Assembly: GCA_031213475.1 (NCBI GenBank) | Contig: JARUPZ010000026.1 | Coordinates: 512,501 to 576,500, forward strand | DNA length: 64,000 nucleotides | From: Nereocystis luetkeana | Taxonomy: Eukaryota > Sar > Phaeophyceae > Laminariales > Laminariaceae | Reading direction: 5' to 3' | Shown: in pieces, positions 30,476 to 41,900 of the stretch | Layout: each line of letters starts with the position of its first letter | Position numbering within the stretch: position 1 is the stretch's first letter | The notes under the pieces: model-generated | Database searches by the model: none | Told to the model about the DNA's origin: nothing | The model's input: only the letters and a program-made list of their open reading frames with translations | Made by a program: the position numbers and the translations under genes

Positions 30476-32556
30476 GGGGGGAGGAGCTTGCAGAGTCTCC
30501 TGCCTTTTTCGAGCGAGATCAGGTCTTGCTACTATTGATCACACGTCGAGAAAATATTTCAACACCTAGTCCATTCCTGATAGCCACGGCCTCTCAAGAC
30601 TCTACTATAGTGTGGACTCACGCCCGCCATGGCTTCCTCTCATCCGCCATTGACGCGTGTTTAGCGAAAGTCGCCTGCATTCGCCGAACTGCATCAAACG
30701 ACGCTGAATTCTTGCTTTTTTCATGAGTTCCACTCCGAACACCAAGTTAGTGTCGGTGACCCAAGGCAGCGTCGACACTGGTCCGCTCTCGTACTCCCGC
30801 TTGTACCTGCTCAATACAGCAAGCTAAGTTATGGTTGCATTGCACAGACGTATGTATGTATGCTCGCGCTGGAGGCTCCCCATAAGGCATGTGAATTGCA
30901 CTTGGGAACGTAGAGCGTGCACCAACATACAAAACCACACGGGGGCATCCCATCAGCTGAAGTATATGTATATATTCCGAGGGAATACTTTTCAGGGGGG
31001 AAATCCCAGGAGATTCCTTTCACCGTAAATTTTCCAAGTCTGAATTATTCAAAAGCCGCACATTAAATATTGTGTTCACAGGTATATATAGTGAACCGAC
31101 GACGACAACATCGAGTCGGTGGTAAGATCGGGGTAGCGCCTTACTTGTGTGAGGCTCCCCACTTGAGGAGTTCCAACAACCGACTTCGAGAAAAGGTACC
31201 AGCTGCTGTAATGTAAGAACGACACGTGCTCCCACGGGTTTCGTATAGACATCTAACGCGTGAGAGCCTCAATTGTGCTAAACCTTTTACCGTTGTGGGT
31301 CGAAACAGTGAACGAGGATGGACAAAGTGGCAGCCGCAGCGAGCAGCGACAGGAGAGAGGCCGAAAGGATAGATATTTAGCAAATATATTCCGAGTTTGA
31401 TTTTTGTTTCTCCTTTGCCCGTTACCTAGGCTGTTTCATCGTTGTCTATTGGTGGCGACTGGGTTGACCCATAACGGCGAAAACATAGCACCGATTACAA
31501 CATAGCGCCGATTGATGCGTGCACCGGACATCGAAAATTGCGATGTATGTTCGACCCTCTTTTGTTCTTCTGGCTACACCGTTCGGTTGTCCCGCCTTTT
31601 CGGCGTCGAATGCACGGACTCGAGTGTAATCGCAGGAAGGACCGTACGGCGAAAGCGAGCGTAAAGAGATCCAAGGACGGAAGGTACGCAGATTATCAGG
31701 GTGAAAAACGAGGGATGTAAAGCGAAAACAAAACCACACAAGGAGAACGAGAAAAAAAAAGAAGGATAAGGTGAGAGGGAGATAGCGTGGGGAGGCGCGG
31801 AGAACCATTGCCCTTGCTATTAGCAGCGGCCGGGGGGAAACGTGTTTCCTGTCACGTCGCGCATTGAGGAGCGCTGTACCACCACCAACGTGTACGGATT
31901 GTCGCCACCACCACACCTGTGAGAGAAAAGGGCACAAGCCACCACACTGCCGACGTGCCGTCCTGGTATGCATTGCGCCTCCTGTGATCTCGGTTCAAAG
32001 CAACTGGGTGAAACCGCAAGAGAGGACAAGCGCTTGCCGATAGCTTTTCTTCTCCCCTACTACGTTATGATAGGCACTACAAGATAGTCCCAGATGTCGG
32101 GCGTGTGTGTTCTTGTACGTGTGGCCGTTGCTGTCTGTGTGCAGCAGATGGGTCCGCTGTACTTCCTGTGTGGCTATTTGACACTGACTGGTATGTATGT
32201 GTGTGAGTATCCCGTTCATGGCCCGACGTAGGGGTCCTAGTTTGCCGGGAACCGCGAGAGGGTGTTCCTATTGTGATTGCCGTTCAAGAAAAACTTATTC
32301 GACTTGAACACCTCGTCTTCAAGCTGGTGGGAAACTAGGCAGCTTTGTGTTCCGGGGGTCGTGACAACACCCAAACCTCGGCTTGAGTGGAGCTTCGAAG
32401 CAACGCCGTATCGGTATCCTTTTCCGTTCCTAGTGTGTATGGGGGCTAACGCGAGCGTTGAGCTAGCACACGGATGTGACCAAGCGGATGACACGAATGA
32501 TATCCTGGCCGAAGGAACCATCTGCCGCAACTGGCGCTAAGGGCACACCTCTGGAA

Positions 32557-32808
32557 GAGGCGTTCTACAATAGAAATCCACCCCAATTTTTCTGAGGCTC
32601 ATCACTTGAGGAGCTCCATGTACCTCACCCGAAAAATGACTCCAGGAAAAACTTTTTGCATCCCGATGAATAATCCCATGGCCCAGGTAATAAAAAGTCT
32701 TTTTTTTAAACATGATTGGCATTCCGGCGATTCTGGGTGAAGGATCGCGTCATTGAGAAGACGTTTTATCGGAAAATGTATGTGCTACCTCTACCGTAGA
32801 ACGCGTCG
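32557..32808 (+). mobile_element. ~250-bp inverted-repeat element, copy 3
   Basis: It begins GAGGCGTTCTACAATAGAAA and ends CCTCTACCGTAGAACGCGTC; the interior (CTGAGGCTCATCACTTGAGG, AATAATCCCATGGCCCAGG) aligns with the reverse of 981-1244. Fragments of the same family recur near 33130 and 35160-35245. Confidence 0.75.
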
Positions 32809-33802
32809 GAAGCACATATTGAACAACTTTCGGGAATACAGCGCTCGCTCAGTATAGGTTTGCACGAATGCGACGATGTGATTGACCGGCGATTGACACA
32901 ATATTTGGGCATTTTGTTCATAGTAGGGTACAGTACGTCTTCGCGCCTCTCAAAGAGCCATCCCACAGTAGTAGCTAGGGGTGCAGCAGAAGTTCCTCAG
33001 CCCCTCACATTAGGAGCTCAATATCTCACCCGACACGAAACTTGGAAGAAATTCGTTCGTGCCACCTGACCGGCACGTGTATGCGCTAGTCCTGAAAGGA
33101 ATTTACGCCTAAACTTTCCATCCTAACTGGTAGTTCCTCACTTAAGGAACTAAATTGGTCAGGAACCTTTGGCCCAAAACGTGCAACCCCTACCGTGGGG
33201 TCGTTCCAAAGGCAAATAATGGGCTTCTCTTGAGCCAGCTGTTAATAGTAGAAACTCGTGGGCAACTCATGGTTTACCGATGTGCTATTGCTCAAACTTC
33301 GTGGTCTACTCATGCGCTACTCATAAACCTACCCATGGTCTGCGACTAAAACATTTCGGGAGCCCAGGGGCTCTTCGTGGAACAGGCGATTTTTCCTAGT
33401 AGTTGAGAATTACCTTTCCGACAACATTGATATTCGACATGATGATACGTATTGATTTATATGTATTGATCTTGAGGATATCTACTATAATACAGTTAGT
33501 TATCGGTTCCACTGAATAAACCCAAAAAGCAGCCTTGACACGCTCGTAAAGCAGAAGGTAAGAAAATTGATGTCAAGGGGCGAGGGGCGAGGGGCGAGGA
33601 CCTCGCCCAGAAACATCGATTTTCGTGGACCTTCCATGTGTCAAAACCTCTCAAAGCCGGTTCTGATTATTTATTGAGCAACCAGGTATATTTTGCAGCG
33701 GACTAATTTCCGTGTGACAAAAATAATCTCTTGGAAAGCAAAACCAAAATCCCTCTGATTGATTATTAAATTCGCCGGAGAGGCAACTACCAATAAGGAA
33801 AA

Positions 33803-34745
33803 TTGTCTATTTCGAGCTTATCATGGGCTGCCAAGGGGCCACCACTAAAATCCCATGATGGGCTCCACATGGGCTACTCGTGGGTTGCCCACGGGCAGTC
33901 GCTCGTACCCATGGGGTCTCATTTTGTCGTCACCGGTAGCTTGGTAGGTGGTCCTCGTGCCTACTATGATCAGTCACGCGGGTTCAAGTCTCACCGAGTG
34001 CACATACTCGAAGGGGCGTTTTCTTCCGAAAAAGATGCCGAGCGGGAAACACGAGATAGATTGTGAGCTAGCAGCATTCGATGGAACTCGACAAACAGCG
34101 GGAACGCTGAACCGTATGCGTGATATACGTGAAGCCACGTACCGGGGGGGGAGAAGGGACGACACCTGTGACCACGGCGTGTCCCGAAGCTGAAAAGCGA
34201 ACGTGTTGATAAAAAACAAACCAAAACATTTATTACCTCATGGGTATACTCATTGACCATCGCCATGGTAAGAATCATGACTTCTCATGAGTTTCCCACG
34301 CTCCCGTGTGGTTTGCCCATGGCAATGAAGAAAAGCATTGGCCTATGCGTCGCCCAATTGGGTACGCCCATGTACAGCCCATGTGTTGCAGCTGATGTGC
34401 GGCTCGTGAAGAGCCCATGGATAGCCGATGAGCAGCCCCTTTAGTTTGAGTCGTGCCATATGGGCCCCCCATATATATGCGTAACCCATGAGGTGCCCAT
34501 GGCTAAACCAGTGGTTACCGATGAGGTTGTACAGCATTATTACCAACCCATGGGCAATCCAAGGATGGCCGATGGAAGATACATGAGTAGCCTATGGGTA
34601 GGCCGTGAGTAGCCCATGGGTGGCCCATGCTTCGCCCGGGGGTCTCCAATGGTTGCGCATGGGGAGACCATGGGGAGCGCATTAGCACCTTGTGGGTGTT
34701 CATGAGTAGCGCCTGGGTAGCTCACGAGGGTTAGTAGCCCTCCAT
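33803..34745. repeat. Degenerate CATGGGTAGCC repeat split by a SINE
   Basis: Words such as CCCATGGGT, GTAGCCCATG and TGGGCTACTC repeat irregularly at 33820-33925 and 34240-34745, on both sides of the SINE at 33931-34230. The period is about 10-20 bases and strongly eroded. Confidence 0.65.
33931..34230 (+). mobile_element. tRNA-derived SINE, family B, copy 1
   Basis: A-box-like TAGCTTGGTAGGTGG, B box GGGTTCAAGTCTC, and a body with GAAGCCACGTACCGGGGGGG and CTGTGACCACGGCGTG. It is inserted in the CATGGG repeat. Confidence 0.75.
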
Positions 34746-35430
34746 GGATTTCAAGCCATTATCTTTACCTGTTTCTAGCTCAAAATCACAACCTAATTAC
34801 CTGGTATACGCTTATGTTGCCCTTTCTACAATCGTCTCTGTTCACACTTCGAGTATAAATGTATCTCATATATCTTCACTTCCCAGGTCACATCCAGACT
34901 GCATCAATCTCGAAGGAAGGCGTCGGGGGAAGCGTGTCACCCCCGCCGCAGTCCCTCCGGACGTTGGTGGTGACCCAGCGAGATAAACTCGGACCAACAC
35001 ATCCTCCGCGAGATTGATGCATGTGTGGTAGCCGACGATATCTCCAAAAAAAGGCGTTCTTATCAGACCCCCTTACTAACAAGGACAGTTGTATACCTGC
35101 TCCTGACTACGCTTGCGATTGCCTACTGTATAGTGCCTTCTCCTCCGAGACACCCCACCCGTTTCAGAGGCGCTCTATAATAAAGCTCGCACATTTCGCG
35201 ATAGACGTGCTGTCTGATTGAGTTCTTCCATTGAGGAACTACCCAGGATCGTTAGAATACCGTTGGTTTCGTACAAGACTTGCCGTGGTGTATCTACGTA
35301 CGCTACGGGGATGCTTCATCCGGTCAAGTTTTCCTTTTTTCCAACAAATCAGTTTTTGGGCGGGATACTGAGTACCTGGTAATATTTTGGTAAAACTGTG
35401 CTACAACGAGTAACAATTTAATAGCACACG

Positions 35431-35712
35431 CCCCCGGTGGCTTGGTACTCGAAGGTGGTCCTCGAGCCAACTAAGATCAATTTCGTGGGTTCAAGTCTCA
35501 CCGAGCGCATGCTCGTACAGGTAGGGACTTTTTCTTGCATAAAAAGTTGGTTGGCGGAAAGCGCGAGAGCGTGAATCAGCTACGTACAATTCGATGAAAA
35601 TCGATGAGCAGTGGGATGCTGAACCCTAGGCGCGACAAAAAAATAAAAGAACGTACCGGGGGGGGAAAGGGACGAGCCCCTGTGACCACGGCTTGCCCAG
35701 AAGATCGATGAG
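35431..35712 (+). mobile_element. tRNA-derived SINE, family B, copy 2
   Basis: Head CCCCCGGTGGCTTGG, B box GGGTTCAAGTCTCACC, body AACGTACCGGGGGGGAAAGG and CTGTGACCACGGCTTG. The head and part of the body resemble SINE family A, suggesting the families share ancestry or a recombined 3' part. Confidence 0.75.
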
Positions 35713-35801
35713 GGTAAAACCACCTACCCTGGTACGAGTTATAGAAAACAGGCTGGGCAGTTAAAGTGATGAAAAAATAAAAAAAATAAAAAAAATGGTA
35801 T

Positions 35802-35925
35802 TATTGCGGGGAACCGCAGTACCATGGTAACTAGTTAACAGGACCTACGGTTTACACAAAAACCTATGTATTTGCCTTTTTTTGCTAACAAGATTTAGTC
35901 CTGTTTACTATGATCCCCCGTAATA
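35802..35925. mobile_element. TA-target MITE, copy 3
   Basis: Left TATTGCGGGGAACCGCAG...GTTAACAGGACCTACGG, right TAGTCCTGTTTACTATGATC...CCCCGTAATA. It shows the uninterrupted centre AAAAACCTATGTATTTG. Confidence 0.8.
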
Positions 35926-36256
35926 ATAGTGCTGAACAAGGATGTACGAACGTACGGTTGATTACGGTGTATATAAGCGCAGGGCAGCAGCAGTTAACAC
36001 CGCTGCTGAACAGAGCAAGGCGGCACTACGAACTACGCCGCAGTACGAGCGCAAGCATTTAATTAACGTTTTACTCGAAGTATTACTTGTCGACGTAACA
36101 GTATGTTATCAATAAATACTGTATCCCGGTCATGAAAGCGTGGAACGTATTGGCCGAGAAAGTACCTTCAGTCTACAACTACAACAACAGCAGTAAACTG
36201 TAGTACGAGTAGCCCAAATAAATCCACTATTAATAGTCGGAGAGCCATCTATCTAT

Positions 36257-36588
36257 AGAGTTCAAGTGGTTAACCTCGAATTCTACTTGTTTGAGTCCTG
36301 GGTTCGAGCCCCAGATGGGTCGGACTTTGACTTTATTTGCAAAAATAATAAAATGATTCAATTGTTGAGAGCGCCTTGCAGCGTGGGTAGGCACAATTCG
36401 ATGCGAGTCGACGAGGGAAGAAAAGGCTGAAATCTTCTCGCGATAAAAATGAAGGCACGTACCGTAGCGGGAAGGGGGTGGAAGAGCCTGCTATGTGACC
36501 CCGGATCTGAGTTACGAGTTGGAAGGAGAGAGAGAAGAAGAAGATGGGCGGAGAAATTAAATGGGATGAGCAAAAAAAAAAAAAAAAG
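36257..36588 (+). mobile_element. tRNA-derived SINE, family A, copy 2
   Basis: It starts GTTCAAGTGGTTAACCTCGA (A box) with B box GGTTCGAGCCCC, has the same body as 11581-11919 and a 15-16 A tail. The two copies differ by scattered substitutions and a few short gaps. Confidence 0.85.
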
Positions 36589-37524
36589 TATAGCCGGCAT
36601 GTGCGGCGCTATCTGGGGATACTTCGTGATCATACAGTAGAGGTGTCCACCACCTGCCATATCATTCCTGGTACCAGGGTATACAGTTTTTCGAGCAAAC
36701 AGGAAATTTTGTTTTATCTACTCGTACCGCCGTACAGCTGACAGCAGTAGTACCAGTAGATGTTAAGAATATTGCGGCGCAACCATTGGCATCTCCTCGA
36801 CGAAACACGAAACGGCAGTTTGTTTGTTTTTCGTCTACGTGCTGGTATTTCTGCGACCTGGTACGGCAGTGTTTGGTTACGTACGTACGAGCTGCTCTTA
36901 GTGTATCGGCATACCAGGGTACGTAGGAATCACGACTACTAGCTACGACGACGAGTATCCTACACAGACCTCGTGGTTTCTATACATTGTACTGATGTAC
37001 GTACGTGTTACCACCTGGTACTTCTGTAGAGAGCACGTACCAGGGTACTTTTGTACGAAGTACTACGGTACAGTACGCCGTAACTTGAGCGCTGACCCGT
37101 CCGACTACGATCTACGGTGCGCCGGACAGAGGATCCGCACACAAACAACGACTAGGGGTATACGTACACGCACGCATACGCTTTCGACCCTCGGCTCTGC
37201 TGATACCCAACCACCACATACTGCTTTAGTATTGTACGGGTAGCAATGAGTTGCAAAGAGCGCATCGGATGGTAGAACGAGCCCGATCTCTCGACACGAA
37301 TCGGAATGCCTAGGACAAGAATGCCGCGACCGACGAGTGCACCGCACCGACGAAAGACCGATAGCCACTGGAGTGAAACTGTCAAATAAATGTCGCCCTT
37401 TAGATCGCCAGATTTCGGGCACGACACCAAAGATTCGTGCTCGCGTTCGTACTCGTATTGGCTATAAGATGAACGAAAGATCTCAACGGTCACAGAGACA
37501 CAAAGTCCGTTCGAGCAGTCACTT

Positions 37525-37649
37525 TTAAGGGTGCCGGTGAGGATGATGGTGGCGTTGATGTCGGGGGAGTAGGAGAACGACAGGCGCCGCGTGGAGTGGG
37601 ATGGAATGTCGTGCCGACGAAGGCAGGAGCGGGGAACGCCTCCTGGCTT
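37525..37649 (-). CDS. Coding-like fragment of an unknown protein
   Basis: On the - strand, after an acceptor-like GGGGCAG, the frame reads PGGVPRSCLRRHDIPSHSTR then RLSFSYSPDINATIILTGTL with almost all codons C-ending, unlike its surroundings. It lies in a long open frame (37152-37892). I do not recognise it; it may be an isolated exon or the relic of a gene captured among repeats. Confidence 0.35.
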
Positions 37650-37969
37650 CTGCCCCGAGATCACACAACACCCGCGGGCGCAAGGTCTGAAATTGGAGAG
37701 CCTCATGCAGGAGATGTTCGGTGACATCCAGTACTGTATTATTGCAGTAATAGGGCCTTTCAAATATGACTTACCTGGTACCTGGTACCGTGGTATGGAT
37801 ATTCGTGTCATCTCGAATAACGAAAATCGCTCATCATCTTTCCGAGAGATTTTCGGCCATGCCTGGTACATAGTGCACGTGCACACAAGCATTTGACGTC
37901 AGCGCTACTGCTGTACAGCAGTACGAGCTGCTCTGAAGTCCACAGCAGTAGCAATTAAGTAATACCCTC

Positions 37970-38004
37970 GGAGCGTTTAGCCTTCGTATATATATAAACG
38001 CTCC
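37970..38004 (+). promoter_or_regulatory. Hairpin with TATA-like loop upstream of a secretory leader
   Basis: GGAGCGTTTA (37970-37979) and TAAACGCTCC (37995-38004) pair exactly and enclose GCCTTCGTATATATA. A related sequence lies upstream of the - strand gene at 63050, which supports a shared promoter region. Function is inferred. Confidence 0.4.
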
Positions 38005-38054
38005 TCAGATCCTGGTCCCGAGTGGTGAGGCTATCAAGTTGTCCCGCGCTTCCG

Positions 38055-38222
38055 ATGTATGTGCTGCTGTGCTGCTGGCTGGTGTCGTGCTGCGCTTGGG
38101 ACTGCTGTGCAACAACGGGCGTTAGCTGCTTGGACGGGTATATGATGAACAACTTCGGAGGTTCACTCACATACATACGGAATTCGTACTTTCAAAAAAA
38201 AAGTTGGGAACTTAACACATGA
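38055..38222 (+). pseudogene. Secretory leader paralog, probably decayed
   Basis: The frame MYVLLCCWLVSCCAWDCC matches the leader of the - strand gene at 63050 (ALLCCWLVSCWGGD), and DNA similarity extends ~90 bases upstream. At the position of the other copy's ATG this one has GTG, and the reading frame after the leader is unrelated and ends at 56 codons. I read it as a duplicated first exon that lost its gene. Confidence 0.4.
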
Positions 38223-38269
38223 AATTCTCCGACCTTGTTAACAAGGGCTCCGCCTGGGTGTCGGTGCTC

Positions 38270-39535
38270 CGGATGGGGAAATATCTTGGCTTTTCGTGGG
38301 TCAGGTCAAACCTCACGGGTCGAGGGTCAGGTCAGGTCGGGTCGGGTCGATTCAGCAGACCCGACCAGACCTGCGATTTTTTTTAGGTATGTTGACATGA
38401 CCCGACTGGACCCGCGAGGTTTTCAAAACCTCTTGACCCGATCCGACCCGACCCTACCCGCGAGATTTGATAAACTGTTGACCGGAACCGTGATACTTGA
38501 AAGCTCCTCACCCGATCCAACCCGACCCGACCCGACCCGACCCGACCCGACCCGACCCGACCCGACCCGACCCGACCCGACCCGACCCGACCCGACCCGA
38601 CCCGACCCGACCCGACCCGACCCGACCCGACCCGACCCGACCCGACCCGACCCGACCCGACCCGACCCGACCCGACCCGACCCGACCCGACCCGACCCGA
38701 CCCGACCCGACCCGACCCGACCCGACCCGACCCGACCCGACCCGACCCGACCCGACCCGACCCGACCCGACCCGACCCGACCCGACCCGACCCGACCCGA
38801 CCCGACCCGACCCAACCCGACCCAACCCGACCCGATCCGCGAGATTTCAAACCTCTTGACCCAAACCGATCCGACCTGCCATCTTTCGGTTGACCCGTGA
38901 GACACGGGTTTCATGCGGTTCGGGTCACCTCGACCCGTGAGACCATTTTCTTGACCCGCAGGTACGACACGCGGGTCTTGCCCGTGGGTCGACAGTTCCA
39001 AAAACAGTTTAATATTCATTTTTGTGACCCGCAGCGATATGTGGCCTGGCTGTAGTGGGGATACGGGATGGACGCGGGGCATGCATACGAAGATTTGTCG
39101 TTGATATACTGTTTGAATATGATACTAAAAGAGCATTAATTGAGTACTGGTTCGAGAGAAGCCTTTGGGTAAGATAGTGGGACGTGTTTGAAGGGCCGGA
39201 TCCGCGAGCCGAAAGCGCGGGGGTCTGACCGCGGGTCAGTGGAAAACAAGTTGCGGGTTATTATGCTGGCCCGGTCCGCGAGTGACCCGCTTCTCGCGGG
39301 TCGTGACCTGACCCGACTCATGACATGAGGTTCGAAAAAATCTTAACCCGACCCGACCCGACCCGTGATATTTGGAACACTCTTGACCCGACCGGACCCG
39401 ACCCGCGATAATTTAAAATCCCTTGGCGCGACCGACTCGACCCGTGACATTTTGAACACTTCCTGAGTCGACCCGACTTGACCCGTGGCATTTTGAACAC
39501 CCCGTGACCCGACCCGCGAAAATCCCTGGAAATTA
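38270..39535. repeat. GACCCG-rich complex repeat, unit 1
   Basis: TGACCCGACCCG blocks alternate with CGCGAGATTTGAAAACCTCT spacers. The stretch 38930-39110 (GACCCGCAGG..., GCGATATGTGGCCTGGCTG) recurs at 40630-40790, so the whole is a duplicated long repeat. Confidence 0.75.
38521..38835. repeat. (CCCGA)n satellite, ~58 near-perfect units
   Basis: An unbroken pentamer run of about 290 bases, then a few CCCAA variants. It gives artificial frames (DPTRP repeats on +, GRVGS on -) that are not genes. One strand is almost free of T. Confidence 0.95.
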
Positions 39536-40374
39536 TATATCAGTGCTTGTGTTTACTGGTAGTTAACTACACATAATATATACAATGCCGGGTACACGGT
39601 GTAAACGTCTACGATTCATGTTTTAAAGTCTGATTTCGCACAGGATCAAGTCCATGCCAAGGGGCGCAGAAAGAAGGCAAAGCCGAGTTTCAGTTTTCAG
39701 TTTCGGAATCTGTCAATTCCACGCTATGTTTTTTTTTGTCTGGTCTCTTTCCTCAGTTCCGACTCAAACTCTGGATCGCTAATTATGTTTGGTTGGATAT
39801 GCTTGTTTGTGCCAGGTATATCCGTAGGACCAAACCATCCAAAAAAATATCACTATACCTGGTATAATTTTGCAGTGTCCACCCAAATAACTGCGATTAT
39901 ACCGTCTGTACGCGCAGTACGTCACCACGAAACATTCGGGAGTACAGCCAGCATCATTCGCAACATATAACCCGAGATACTTCGAGTATAAACAGTATTA
40001 AATGTCTGATACGGATCCCCAAGACAGAACAAACCCCCAAAGTACTACAAAGATGAGCGGTAGAGGTGTACACGGCGGGTACAACCCGGATGAGGAAACC
40101 TCATGACGGGTTCGGGTTTGACTTGAAACGCAAGGGTTCTGGGGGTGACCCAAACCCGGATACTCGGCGGGTTCGAGTACCCGGGTACCCTTATGTTTCG
40201 ACATGTTCCCCGCTTTGAGTGCCTCACCTTATTTCTAGAAACCTTACAAATCGACAGAAAACGGGGTCCCTGATAAAGTGGAGGTGTTACCTACTAAGCG
40301 ATAGGGGTAAATGATCGATCGATTACCCAGCCCAGCATGATCCTCATATCACACTGACCGATCTATCCAAAGAG

Positions 40375-41180
40375 ATTTTCCAGGGCTTTTCGCCGGTCAG
40401 GTCAAACCTCACGGGTGGAGTCGCTGACTCGACCCGGCCCACGAAAACTGTAAGGTGTGTTGACCTGACCCGACCCCACAAGCGAGATTTTGAAAGCCTC
40501 TTGACCCGACCCGACCCGTGCAATGTCAAAACTGGTAACTCGACCGGATCTTACCCGCTACCTTCCGATTTACCCGTGAGACTCGGGCTTCATACGGGTG
40601 GGGTCACCTTGACCCGCGAGACCTTTTATATTGACCCGCAGGTCCGATCCGCGGGTCCGGCCCTTGGGTCGACACTTCAAAAACAATTCCAATTTCAGTT
40701 TTGTGTACCACAGCGATATGTGGCCTGGCTGTAGTGGGGATGGATAGATGCAGGCATGCGCAGATAGATGTCGCGGTGTTTTAACGTTTGAATATGATGC
40801 CAAGAGGAGTATAATTGAGTATGGGTAGGAGACAAGCCTTTGGGTAGGAGAGCGGGAAGGGTTTGGATCCGCGGACCGGATTCCCCGAGTCCGCAGAAAA
40901 CAACTCGCGGGTCATGCTGGCTCGACCCGCGAGTAACCCATTTCTCGCGAGTCCTGGCCTAACCTGACCCGTAAGATTTGAAAAAATCTTGACCCGACCC
41001 GGCCTGTGAGATTCGAACAACTCTTAAACCCGACCTGACCCTATCCGCGATATTTGAATACCTTTTCACTCGACCCGACCCGATCCGTGAGATTTTAAAC
41101 ACCTCCTGACCCGACCCGACCCGGCCGATGGCATTGTGAACACCCCGTGACCCCATCCGTGGGTCTTGTCATGACCCGCA
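40375..41180. repeat. GACCCG-rich complex repeat, unit 2
   Basis: Same structure as 38270-39535 (GGTCAGGTCAAACCTCACGG at its start, GCGATATGTGGCCTGGCTGT in the middle) but without the long CCCGA run. The 40,050-40,200 stretch is a related CGGGTTCGGG repeat. Confidence 0.75.
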
Positions 41181-41579
41181 AAAAAAAAACTGAGACTTTC
41201 CACTCCACTATTTTATACGCGTGCCTGCGGCATTGCTCTCATTCCATATGCTTGGGGTCTACTACAGATGTACGAAGTATACATATATGTGCGCTTGTTT
41301 TACTCCAGCTATGACACCTGCCCGACATGGAGGCCTGGGAACACCACCTGCTATGCCGCACATCAAATATATCTGATGATTTTCGCTGTAGTATCCGTGA
41401 ATGTGCTCAGTTCAGGGGCGTAAGTTTGGGTGTCTGATTTTTCGCGTGCAAGTAGTACAGTAAACGAACGATTATCGGCCGAGTCGTTCTTACCATCAAT
41501 TTGGTGCTACTCCTGCCAATAGACCACAATCTGCGACGAAGAGGAGCGTTCAAGGTACTTTCACCGAATACGGTTGGTT

Positions 41580-41900
41580 GTCAATCTCCTATAGCTCAGA
41601 GTAGTACGGGGCCTCGACCTACCGCAGAGAGCGAGGTTCGACGCAGTAGCGCTCGGTGGTCTCGGGGGCACCTCGGACCGCGCGTAATGGAGAAGGTGTG
41701 GCGGAGGCCGTGTATTGAGACCGGCCAAGAGAGCGGCCGAAAAAGCGAGGGCAACCCTCCAGTCCGAACGGGCCTGTGCCTCGGGGGGGCTAAACTCCAA
41801 TACAATACTGGAGAGTTCCACAGCGCGCTCCGGCTCTCTCCAAGAGGGCCGTCGTGTTTTCACCCACCGGTCCAGCGGGCGAAGTCCGGACTTCTTGCGA
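41580..41900 (+). CDS. Doubtful coding region upstream of gene 2
   Basis: A GC-rich patch has open frames on both strands. The + frame at 41715 reads LRPAKRAAEKARATLQSERA, helix-like and similar in style to gene 2 exons, but there is no clean splice pair to join it. It may be an extra 5' exon of gene 2 or chance. Confidence 0.25.

Noticed and set aside
31446-31973. 175-codon frame on the - strand
   Set aside because: It has no coding bias, splice context or recognised motif.
34240-34745. Protein-coding reading of the CATGGG repeat
   Set aside because: The short frames on both strands follow the repeat and have no other support.
38235-39082. Long open frames of DPTRP or GRVGS repeats
   Set aside because: They are translations of the CCCGA satellite, open in all frames because the 5-base unit contains no stop.
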